64,000 nt of DNA from Owenia fusiformis (lineage: Eukaryota > Annelida > Polychaeta > Sabellida > Oweniidae). A program made the position numbers and the translations under genes. Each line of letters begins with the position of its first letter. The stretch's first letter is position 1. The notes below the pieces were generated by a model. That model ran no database searches and was not told where the DNA came from. It saw only the letters and a list, made by a program, of their open reading frames with translations. Below are positions 1-13,000 of the stretch, one piece after another. The DNA is taken from positions 8,003,375-8,067,374 of the forward strand of contig CAIIXF020000005.1 of the NCBI GenBank assembly GCA_903813345.2, in the 5' to 3' direction.

Positions 1-974
1 TACTTGTCTGTAGAACAAACCATGAGAGTTCAAGCAAAATGTTTTACATCAAATACTTTGACATTCTAAAGCTAACAAATGGATTACTTCCATTATAGTG
101 TATCAGTATTATCAGATGCCAATACTTTTTACATAGATCAATCTCACCAAGATTGTTTTTTTTGCAGGGGAAGAATTTGTATTCTCCGTTAGAAACCTTT
201 AATTCTTACAACTCATCTTTTAATCTTGTCATGACATCTTGTTAGACACCTCACATAATTGATTTATAAGATTAACCTGGAAAATGTCATGAGTTATGTT
301 TTACCTTTTCTGTACTATTAAGCAATCACCATGGTTTCAGCATGATCAATCAAATATAATCAGAAGTCTAACATTTGTTCAGCAATTAAAAATAATGTAA
401 ACTTCGTTGAGAATTGCTTGGATATAGTCCTGAATTTAGTGTCTGTATATGCATTCATGCGGGTTAAATGTCACTTATTTTGTAGTAGAGAATGATTTAT
501 AGTGATATCATATCCTTGGAAATTGAATTCTATAGATTTTTTCTATCTTTAAATGTTATCTAAGATTAAATCATATAGGAAGTAATGAGGCAAATAGATA
601 GGGTTTGTTCCAAATGTGGTAAATCTCTCTCCTCCATGAAGTTTGGACCACAAAACACATCTTGATTAACAAAACCATATTTTGGCACGCTATTTCATCT
701 TGCTCACAGTTTCTCACTTTATAATGAATAATCGCTAACTAAATTGCCAGTTAGGATCCTCTGAATGGCTCTCCAGCCACATTTAGAATATCTTATCTAT
801 TGGTTCAGGTAATTATTTGAGTGTAAGTAGAGCTATATGTCATTCCAACCAAACACTCCAAGTGACACTTTCAACTCATTATGGGCTTTAACATTTTCTA
901 TTGATTGTTACTCAGGTAAGCGGATGATTTAAAATAATGTAATCTGTAATTAAATGCTTTTGATGTTTTTTTAG
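1..974 (+). other. PDE intron, unassigned
   Basis: AT-rich sequence with no ORF, repeat or exon I can support. Ends at the acceptor of the first visible PDE exon. Confidence 0.6.
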
Positions 975-1031
975 ATCCTGAACATTCCAGATATTGAGGT
1001 AGATGCAAAGTGGGGTAAAAACCAAAAAGTG
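975..1031 (+). CDS. Pde5/6: PDE exon: GAF-B segment
   Basis: Acceptor tttttttag, donor GTG/gtaagt, 19 codons, phase 0 at both ends. Encodes ILNIPD, the typical GAF motif ahead of the cGMP-family GAF-B core. First exon of this gene visible in the window. Confidence 0.88.
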
Positions 1032-4000
1032 GTAAGTAATATTTACACATTGTTCCCATACATAATCATTGTCTCATAAAGTATAAGGGACCTGAAATTT
1101 ACATTACAAATGATTCACAAAATATCCATGGTTGGAAAAATAAAGAATGCAATCAAATACATTGATGTATCAAGGAATATTGTCTTACATAGATTTACTG
1201 TATTATTTATGGACTATAATCATATGAATTTCACAAACAGTGCTAGGTTTGACACTGGTGATCCGCTCGATTACGCTGGTTACCGAAACAGTTCAAAACA
1301 AACAATTTCTTTCTTGCTCTGAACTCCTCTCTGTCAATTCAACTTCATTTAATAAACAATGTTGCATAACATGGTTAATACTGTTTCGTATGTTATTTAA
1401 CCTTTAGCGTGCTGCCGGCGGACTCGTCCGCCGAGACTAAAATGTCTCTCACAACTGCCGGCGGACCCGTACGCCCGATTTCAAACTTTTAAAAACTTTA
1501 CTTTTTCGCGCCATTCGTATTGTCCAATTAGATTGCCCGATTTATTCAGTGCCTAACATGACTTCCTGTTGACCTAGAAATGCGATATTTCGAAAAATAA
1601 TTCTCAATTCAACAATTTAAACAGTGTTTAAGTCGTTTTTAGTGAACGAATGGTACAAAATGGTGGACAAATACGATCACAACGAAAATGTGGAGGGAAT
1701 GGATTACGATTTCGAGCTCTTTAGGCTCTTGGAAGCCAATAACGGTCATCGAAAATAGAAGCTAGAATATTTTCTGAATTGAAAAATTGAACATTTGATC
1801 GCTGCAAATTCAGATTTGGATTCTGACCAGACGAAGAGGCAGAGCGGCGGATTCCGGAGGAGTATTCATGGTATATTTATGCCCAGTCGTGTTAATGTAC
1901 GAAAAAATTCATGAGAACATTTTTTTCATGAGCCAGGCCACTGTGTCTTCCCTTTGTGAAAATTTTATCCAGATTCATTCAGTAGTTATTGAGATATTAA
2001 TTATTTAGTCCAGGCATATCATTTTTTGCACTCTTTGAAAAATAAGCCAGTTGCGTGGGATATATTTGCTGAAATAAGGCAGCATGGTAAAGGTTAATGC
2101 CTCAGCATTGGCCAATCGATCCTGTTGAGTGTCCCCGACACCCTCCCACCTAACCCAGTTTAATATACTCATTGTTGTTGATGAACAATTTAAAATGCTC
2201 TAAATTAAACAATTTGAACGGCCCAGCCATTTTTCCTATAACCAGAAGTGCATCGAATGAAAACCATGTCAAATTCCCAGGGATTTCGGTGACTATTCAA
2301 TTTGGCTATTTTTTAATTCGCCAAAATAAAACACTCGTCAGTCGTCAAATTAAAGACAAATACAACTATAGAAATGTATTGCATGTTTCCTTTTCAGATT
2401 GCAGGGTTGAAAGATAATTGAATGGTGTATCAGTTGTGTTATGATCAAAGAGATTGGTCCATTAAAAATGTCTGTGTAAAAAGTGTCTATTACTTATTGA
2501 TCACCCCTTGTACAGTATATTATTTACCTTTTTACAATATATTCCCATTCATCATTTTGAAAAGTCAATTATTAGTCTGTTCTGTGAAATAGACATCTTG
2601 ACTTATCTCATACATTTCAAATATATAAATATACCAAGATTAATAAAACAAATGCATATAGCCTTATCAGAATACCATTTGTATATGTTATTATCCCATC
2701 GAAAGAAGTTCGGAGGGATATAGGGATCTAACGCCTCCGTCAGTCTGTCCGTCCGTATGTACGTCCATCCGGGCAATACTGTATAAGTGGTAATTTTGCC
2801 TAATCATTTAATTTGCCTATTTCCTAATTTTTGCCAGGTTCGGAAAATTAAATGTCGGAAATATTGTCTTTATAATGTTATCCAATGGGAGGTTTCTTGT
2901 CATTAGGAAAATTAAAATTAGGAAAATGATGAAATTTGACCATTCGGAAAATTAACCACTCGGATTAAATACCACTTATACAGTAACTCAAATAACGTTG
3001 GCCCAATTTTTTTATATTTTGTAAACACATACCCTATGGGGGTAGAAGTACTGCTCGAAAGCCGATTTCCAAAATGGCCACTCATTCAAAACTGGCGGTC
3101 ATTTTAGTGCCGATTTGACAGTAATTTAGGTACAATATGTAAAACTGTAATAGCAATATGTTTTAAATGTAAAAAATTATATAGGACATTAATAAAGCTA
3201 GAAATGTAAATCTTAAATAAGACATGGCAGCCATCTTGAAAAATGGCAGTCTTTACTCGTTATTTTACGATTTTTGCTGTAACTCGAAAAGTAGTGGAGT
3301 GATTTTGTTCATATTTTGTATGTGAATACTATAAGCATGGCACACTGTCTAATGACAATTTTGGTAGAAGGCTGCCATTTTTCAAAATGGGCGCCATTTT
3401 AATGTATTTTCCTGTAACTCGAAAAGTAGTGGAGCGATTTTGTTCATATTTGGTATGTTAACGTATTTTACTATAACTCGAAAAGTAGCAGATCGATTCT
3501 GTTCATATTTGGTATGTGAATACATACTATAAGTATGGCACACAGTCAAATGACACTTGTGGTAGAAGGTGGTCATTTTGAAAAATGGCTGCCATTTTTG
3601 CTATATACTTTGTTTGTAAAAATACCAGCCATGATGGGATGGGATTTGCTACGCTTTGGCGTTGCTGTTGTCTAGTTGAATGTAAATGGTTTGGAGTAAT
3701 CTTACAATCTTACATGTCCTGGTTAAACTGCTTGGATTCAATTCAGTTGATTAACAACCATCAAATTGAGTTTAACATTTATATACTATTTTCATGCCAT
3801 TTCTTCAATTATGGCATTCTCATATAAAACTAAAAGGACAAGGTCTTGTTTTATCTTCAAAGGAATGAAATTCAAATGAAAAGGTAAACTTGTCTATGAA
3901 ATAGTACTTAACTTTTATGTTGATGAGATAGGTTTTTACATTTGAGTAGGCAATACAGGAACACAACTTACAAGGTAATGTTACTCATTAATTTGAAGCT

Positions 4001-7000
4001 TTAGTCAACATCAAAGGAAAATATTCCAAGAGCTGTTCATAGTTTTTGATCAATAGTAATTGCTTTGCACAAATTACATCTTTCTACTTTTTATAGGTTT
4101 AATGATATGTATTCCTGTGGAACAGAACCAGCAATATTGCTAACATAAGTTCGTAAATCATGATTACTCAGCAATTTAAAAAAAATCATTCACCTTTCCT
4201 GCAAGCTAATATAGAGGTATGCATCAAAAAGATGATGCAATATTTACAATCTGTTCTAAAATACATTGTATTTGAGTATAACATTATATAAATGAAAATA
4301 AAATCCAGTTTTCTCGTCCATCATAAACTCAGAAATTAATCAACTTGTCAATAGAAATATTTGGAAAAGATAAACTGTCAGAAATTCTGTAAAAATATGT
4401 ATGTAAAAGTATCTACAGTTGTGTTTTTGTGGTAAACTTCCCCCTAGAAATTCTGAAAACTATACCAGATTAAAATAAACATATTCCAAATTCATTATGA
4501 CCAATCACGTCATCATGTTCTCTCTTTTCTTGAACATGAAATTTATCAACTGGTAAAAACAACTACCTTACTGAATGGCATTTAGCTACCTAGAAAGCTA
4601 TTTTCACTACCAGGCTAAAAAGTTAAGTTTGCTCCTGTATCATGGTTTATCACGACAGTTAATGCAAAATTAATAAAATAAGATCTCAAGTTCAGTTGGA
4701 ATTAATTGTTTGGTGTCACGAACAATTTCTGATACACCCCACTCTATATTTCTTTGTTAACCCCCACACTATTAATCTTTATTATTTTATCATTATTCAG
4801 CTAAGTTTAAGTCTAGCCTGCAGACAATTTATTCAGCAGATGTTAAACTCTAGCCTGCAGAAAATTTTACAAGGCATATTTCATCTAAATGAACATTTGC
4901 TGTATAAAAGTAAAAGTTAATAGTGTTGCCTATCATCATGGGTTTGATAAACCAATGTTTGATATTACCCATCTTTCTCATTTCTTCTTAGCCCTGTTTC
5001 ATGTCATCTTCGTTCACTCGGCTCCCGTCGGTCGCCTTCGTATATATTTAGCGTAAAAATCCAGACAATGTATATCGGGCGAGCCATGGCACATCCTAGA
5101 ATGCGCCCAATCAGCGTTCAGCATTTTAAACACATCCGCTAGAAAAGAATGGATGCACTTTTCAAAACTTTTATTACTTTAAACATTGATTAACTCATGG
5201 ACAATCGTTCTAAATGGATTATATCAGACATACTTTTATCAAAGATGAGTAAAACGTAATCAAATGACTCCTCGTCGAAAGATCTACCACATTTTGTTTT
5301 AAACGTAGATGGAGTGAATAAAAGTTAAACGCTGATTGGCTCATCGCTTTTTTGTGGCGACTCACTGTCAAAGGTCAAGGCGACCAGCTGTATTTACATA
5401 GTGGCTTCGGGTGCTAGCTAAATAAGCGAAGGGATGAACTCAGTGAAGACTGAGCGTGCAAAGATGGTTTCATGTCAGAAAGATGCTATGAGTATCAGAA
5501 TGATCTTTTTCTGAATTTCAAGTTCAACCTTGCTGTTTGTAAATTTCTAATTTTTGTTTTATATTGTTTTGTTTTGTTATCTTGATAACAAACTTCATAT
5601 TTGGCAAACATCCAATATGATTCCCAATATGATTGCTTTGGAAAATCAAATCTTGTAGCATGATCAACAGTTTTTATCCAAATTGGTTGGTATAATTTTG
5701 AAGTGCGGTGACACTTTGTAGTGGTGACATTGTTATTCTCTCCAACATATCTGTGAATGGTGTTAGGCGGTTGGAGTTAGGCATCTGTAACAGCGTCCGG
5801 TGTGTGTAACTAAACATTAAAATAAAAAGTGAAGCAATCAACATGTTCTTAATAGCTATAAGCTGGACACTTCTCAGATGCAGCGCCAAAATTGACTCAG
5901 ATTATAGGGGGTCCATTTGGCTATGTTGTGTTGGGCACCAATACACTTTACAGAAGATAATTGACCAACTGAACTATTTTCACTTGTTTATTTTAGAGGA
6001 GAAATTAATATACTGCTTACAATTAACAAATGTTGCTCTTTTTTTGGACCACCTTGTAATGGCTTTCTGCACTAAAAATAGGAGATGGATGTGAATAAAT
6101 GAAGAATGGTCTACCCTGTCAACAGTAATTATACACCTCTATGGTATATTGAGATATCCCATTTGGAGGTCAGGATAACAAATCTCTCATTGCATGTACG
6201 TCTTGCATCTTAGCAGTCTTGTAAATATATTTATATAAAACATGACAGCTTAGGAAATTAATTTTCATCATAAGTCAGCGGATAACATGATTTTCTATGC
6301 TGTGATGTCACTAAAAAGCAGTTGATTTTGAAAAGCAATTAACTCTTGGGAATATATTACCAATACACATGCATTGAATTTAATAGGAGCTTGCTAGGTG
6401 AATTCAAATCGAGCACTTTCGGCTGTTAATCACAGTCATTCTAGCCATTATTCATTGCTACAAATGATTTAATTCTCTATTTGATCTGAAAGCTTTCATT
6501 ATCCCAACAAATGAAATTCAGTAGGGATTCACTAGAGGTCTTCATCCATCAGTTCAACCATGGTTCAACTGTCTTGTTTCAGAGAGATTGGAACTGACGA
6601 CCGCATGAGTCAAGTCTAGGTGCCCTTTGTTCTGTTCTTACTTTTGTATTTTTACAGGATTTTTGACAGTTTGTCTTTTCCAACCATTTCTATTGACCTG
6701 TTGATTAATTCTTATCATGATCGATTTCATACATAACAGTGTTCTGACTTGATGATAGTCTTAGAGAACGTGTATTTTAGAGTAGATTTTAATTATTGCA
6801 TCATCTTTTTGATCTGTTCCTCTAAATTAGTGTGCAGGATGTATTAATTTTGAGATCTCTTCATATGGCTTAGATATACTCAAATTGAAGGTATTGTAGA
6901 GTACAGGTCATTGGATGAGTAAAGGTAATTTTCTCTAAAACCTTTTTTGCAATATCTAATGGCACAGGAGTAGCATGATACATTCCACTAACCATCCTTA

Positions 7001-10000
7001 AATGGCTAATATGGAGTCTTTGTTACCACGTTTTCTTTTTTGATTTTAGCGATTTTAAGTCTCATTCTGTACAATTTCTTCATTGTATACTTATGATCAT
7101 AAAACCAGTGAACAGTCAATTTTTTATTTAGAATAAGTATGAAAAACAGGCACATAAATGTTACAAAATGTACAAGATCGATTGTGCCATTTTAATTTCA
7201 ACTATGTATGGTTAACATAAAAAATTATTTTTGCTTTTTCATTTTTGAAGATTTCTTTGTCCGTCTTCTGCTTTTTGTATTATTCCATGGCAACCATGCC
7301 AAAATAGAATGCATCTATAAGCATTCGCAGCTAAGATTAACTGAATTAATGATACAAGCGTAAGTGTAATGGTTCAATAAATCTTTCTTTATCAAAGATT
7401 TCATACTTTTCTAATTCAATTAGAAATAGCTCACCAACAATGAAAAATGATATACTCTTTATGAATTAGAATTATTTATCAGAAATTGAATTAGTAAATA
7501 AGTTGGAAAGCAATAAAATTATATGTAATGCAATAATCAGGTACATGTAAGAACTCCACATTTCCCTAGATATGAGGATCATTAATGAGAAATTCAGTCA
7601 CCCTCATGGTGCAGTATCATCTTGGATTTCCCAAAAATTGTTGAAAACAAATAAGGAAACATAATATGGAATAAGCATAGAAAGCGACAAGCATGAGTAT
7701 TCTGATATTTTTGAATTCTTGAGTTATGCTTCACTTCATATCATTGAAAAAGGTTTGAAGCATGATCAGAGAATAGTATCAGTAATTTTCAAGCCAGTGT
7801 GCCATTCCCTTTTCTAAATATCTGGAAAAATACATACTATCTCATCAAATGCCCATTGGATCACCACTCACACTCAATAATACTGATACAATAATACCGA
7901 TCATGGTTACTCTTATCTATATAGGCCCATGTGTTATCAGTAGAGTCTAGTAACAAGAACATATGTATTAGAAAAAGAAAGGGTAATAGATGTGATTATC
8001 CAAATTTATTAGGGGAAAGCAGGATAAGATGGTATCTCGACATCTTAGACAGTCATTTGTCAACAGAAACTGGAATTATGATGATTTTGAAGGGGAAATT
8101 TGAAAACTGTTTAAAATGCTCAAACTTCCGACCTTTGCACTTAAAGACGTCTAATATGTCATGAAATCGTGGCATAAGCAGGCCAAAAGTCTTTTTTAAA
8201 GATTTGTTTTGAATTTTACAAGAATTGATGTAACTTCCTTTCAAATAAAAAGCAATTTAAAGCTCTATTCTTTTATCTAATTGTCCTATTTTTATTGGTT
8301 ATGACAGGGGGGATGCGATGGCTGCAAACACCCCCCCCCTCCAGCATGTTTTAGAGTAAGGTTGTAACATGTTTATAGTAAGGTCTAAATCATACAGTAC
8401 TACCATACTGTATGGGCTTTTTCCTTAGGGGATGTATTCGTAAACATCCTCTTGAAACAATAAATCTTGTAGATGCAAAAATAGTATAATCCCTTCCAAA
8501 CATGTTTCTTTAATTGATGGATGTGATTTTATTGTGCTGTATTGTACAAGTCTATAATAGTGTAGCATTTTTGCTGAAAGAAATCATCAATAAATCTTAC
8601 ATAAAAAATGGACTTCTAAGAATTACTTCCTTTTGCCGAGATGTTGATTAAACCACGGACTTGTGGAACACATCAATTGATACAGAAACTGTTTTATTGT
8701 TATTAATGAATAAATTCTAGTTTGTAAATATACATCTATCTTTTCTATGTGCTATAAGAATAGAGAATGTGTGCTATATAATTTTTTCCATGTAGCATAT
8801 TAAGACATAATGACTTAATTATCTCTGCTGTTAGAAAATGTATACCGTATTTCCAAGCATGATGTTTGTTCATGGTAAACTGGAAATTGTTAATAGTTCC
8901 GTTTGTATTGACTTAATACAACGATTCAATGCACTTTATCAAGATTTTTCATAATTCACTACATTGTAATGTCCTTATGTCCTTTAGAATTAATTTAGTG
9001 GAATATGCTTCATCGTTGTGTGAGAGGTTTTAGACACAAAAATAGTTTGAGTTTCTGCAGTGACTTTTTTAGTCATCTATGTTACCCTTTGAGGACTGCT
9101 CAGGGCATTTTAATACTTATGGATTAAGAACAGGAGGAGTGAGTAGCTCCCATAATTCTTTCATATTCTATCGTATTCGGGGATTCCCCATTACATCATC
9201 TCTTGCATCATCTCCAATCAAATTGCAGGATTTGATCACGTGAACAATCATGAGCACGTGCTCTCTCAGTGCTGCACATGCGCAGAGTTAAATTTGAAAT
9301 CGTGGGAATGGCGTTAACATCAGTTCAACATCATCATTTCAAACCTACGATAATACTATTGAAGTTACTCGATTCATACTTGAAGAGAATACTCATAAAA
9401 CTACAGTGAACATTTGGAGATCCATTTCAACGGCAAATTGAGGCCTGTTTATAAAATTTGTTTTTGAATGTGCTAATATGATAGGTCATCTTTGGGAAAT
9501 CTCCCCCCCCCCCTGGATTAAGAAGGTCACATGAAGGTCAAGGTCAAAAACCAAGTAATGAAGCACTCAGGCTGTGTCTAAGGTTTTCATTTTTCAAATC
9601 ATGAATTTTTTTAACCCCCATTTGGCCAATATCTCTTTGAATGCACCAATATCACGGGGTACCATCGAATAATTTTGGCAACGTACCGGAGAACGACATT
9701 TTACTAAGAAATGGCAATAATTTAGCACAATATATTTTTTAACTAGAGTTCTATTTTGATTTTGACAAAAGTAAGTATTCCATGCAATAACTATTTCATT
9801 CATGATCGAGTTTGTAGGAATTCTGTTGGAACCCAGTTCTGATCAAGTACGAAGTTATTGAAATCGGCGCAGACGGACTTTACTCCGAAAGATGGTTTTT
9901 CGATTATAACTTTTCACAACATTTAAGTATAGACTTTTGAAAAAAGTACAGAATAGTCCTTATACTTTTGAATAATTCTGTTATTTCTGATTCACACGAC

Positions 10001-13000
10001 TCTGATTTGTTTAATTGAAAAAAAGTTTTTTAAATATTACTTAGGAACGTAACCGGAGCTGGGAACGTAACCGGAGCAGATCAGTTGCAATATTTAATCA
10101 AAAAAAATTAAATTATATGATTTAAAGCACATATACGAGTACTAATTTAAAAACATACGGGATTGTTCGAATGCGTATTTATTAATATATATGCTTTAAA
10201 TCATATATTTTATTTTTTAAATTATATAATTCAACTGATCTGCTCCGGTTACGTTCCTAAGTAATATTTTTAAAACTTTTTTTAAATTAAACAAATCAGA
10301 GTCGTGTGAATCAGAAATAACAGAATTATTCAATAGTATAAGGACTATTCTGTACTTTTTTCAAAAGTCTATACTTAAATGTTGTAAAAAGTTATAATCG
10401 AAAAACCATCTTTCGGAGTAAGTCCGACTGCGCCGATTTCAATAACTTCGTACTTGATCAGAACTGGGTTCCAACAGAATTCCTACAAACTCATGAATGA
10501 AATAGCCATTGCATGGAATACTTACTTTTGTCAAAATCAAAGTAGAACTCTAGTTAAAAAATATATTGTGCTAAATTATTGCCATTTCTTAGTAAAATGT
10601 CGTTCTCCGGTACGTTGCCAAAATTATTCGATGGTACCCCGTGAATATAAAAGAAATAAGAAAAACCAGTGAAAAAATGTTTCAGTGACATTGTCTGTTT
10701 GATTATTTTTGCAATTAAAGAACGTTTTTACATATTTGATCATTACATGGAATGTTACTTGAATTAGTGAAAAGCCTGGGAATTCTTATTTCAAAATGTA
10801 GTTGCAACCCTGAATATAGTTCTCATAACATTTCTGTTTTATATTTGTAATACCACTAAAAAGTGTGTACATTGATATGAAGCCATCTTTTATTTGTGGA
10901 TGACATTCAGAGTTTGGTGATAACTTACCAGGGGGTGACATTTTGAAATGTTAATGTTTTGTTTGTTCTCTTGGAGTAAATATTTTCATTTCTTTACTGG
11001 CTCCCTAACTCAGATATATTTAGCCTAATCATTTTTTACTTGATCCGTTATTAAACAACCTCAGAATATATTGCGTTCAAGCTAACCTCACTGTCTTTAA
11101 TAATATTATAATTAATATGTGAAATAATAAATCTTTCTATGCATTTCCAGATGAATGATTATCCAGAATTCAAGACGCGTAGTTTGCTGTGTTTGCCCAT
11201 ATATAGCAGTGAGCACAAGGTCATCGGTGTTGCTCAAGTCATTAACAAAATCAACAATCAGCCATTCAATAACAATGACATCAACATCTTTGAGGTAAGG
11301 ACTACTTAAGTTTTCTTTGGATCAGCAAAAGTACTCCATAAAAGGGATAAACGTTCCTCCACTGTAAACCTGCCATTTGCAAGAATTTGATTTCCTAAAT
11401 GCTAGCTGTGATGAGTGTTAGGGTTACTGTTAATTAACAATTTTGAAGAAGAAGATGGAAATTGAGGAATACAGTGGAGGAACACATTTTTATTGATCCA
11501 TTTTCACAATGTACAAAAACTAAATGTACTTATAGTGTATAGTTCAACAGCTTTTTTAGTATCCCAACAATCAGTATATAGTAAAAAGGGATATAGAGAA
11601 GCTGTCTGTTCATTTGTCCATTTCTTCTTTTGTTCATTTGGGCTATAAATTAAATACTGGTTGTTGGATTTGGTTCAAATTTGATTTGTATATGAATTTA
11701 TATATAATTACAGAATGAAGTCAGTCCTTAGCGCAGGATTTCATTTTATGTTTTCATTAACCAAATTACATGCTGCTTCAAAATATTAATATCTTCTCAT
11801 AACTATTTTCATGAAACATCAAATTCCCTCAGTACACTATGTTCTCTGTAATGGAACCTGACTTTTTATGATTTTTTATCCCTCCCCCTAAGTAATTAGT
11901 TCTGTGAAATTATGGCACATTTAAAATAAAGTAAATGAGACTGCAATTACTGTGCCAGTGATGCTGAAAGGGAAAGGTGTCTGGATGACACATAGACTAC
12001 TAACATCAGCCCCTAGTGGTTCTGATAACATTTAATGGAGGTGGGAATGGAGTTGTTATGGGAATATGTTGAAAACAAGTTGACCAAAGTATTTTTCGAA
12101 CCTTAATACCATCAGTAATCTGCCTAGTTTGTTTTCTTTACAAGGTGCTAAGTCCTTATTTTGCCTATTCCCCCTCCCCTGAAAGTATCTCGATATTACA
12201 TCATCACGCTGAATGTATGCAAACAGATTTTCGATAGGGTAGCATGTAATTTAAAATTTTTCAATAGGATGCAGCACCTGGTTGATCTAAGGCTGGGAAT
12301 ATCACTGACTATTGTTTAGAGATATTGAAATGTCTGCATAGTTAGCAAAATAATTGTGCATAGAATTATTGGCAAAAGAAATAGGAGTATAGGTTTTAGT
12401 ATATCACCACCAGTAAATTATTGACACTTCAGCTATGGTATCTGATTGATTTGCTATTAAAGTGATTACATCAATGATACCATACTGTATTAGCCATAAA
12501 TGTAAAATGATTACCTATAAGTGGAAATGGGAAAAACGCTGATGGCTGATAATGTAACTTTGTTAGACTAAAAGGAAGTTACCATATACAGTGTGACACC
12601 ATTGTGGCATCCTCAGCCTCTCTCAAGCATTAGAGAAAGGTGGACTCTGCTAAATTAGAATGTGTATCACTGACATCTTGCATTATAATGGAGTCCAATG
12701 CTCTACTGACTAAATAATCATGTCAAAATCAATTATTTATAACATCTCTGATGGAAGAACAATGTATTTATTCAATTATGAGCTATATAGCTTTAAGCTA
12801 ATGCCTGTAATGGACCCCAGGTCTGAGCCCCAACTATGGCTTTTCGTAGAAGTTATATACCCAGCTAGGGAATTTGTAAGAAGTTCTAAAAACAGGCCAA
12901 AGGAACAAGAGGCAAAATTTTGGGAAGTTATTATTATAACATGAAACAATTGCTACACCTTTTACTTGCTCCCAATAATACAAGCTACACCACATGAAAT

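Noticed and set aside
9594-10672. Two similar ORFs ([13 protein letters not shown] in both)
   Set aside because: They are the same palindromic arm read on opposite strands, not a gene pair.
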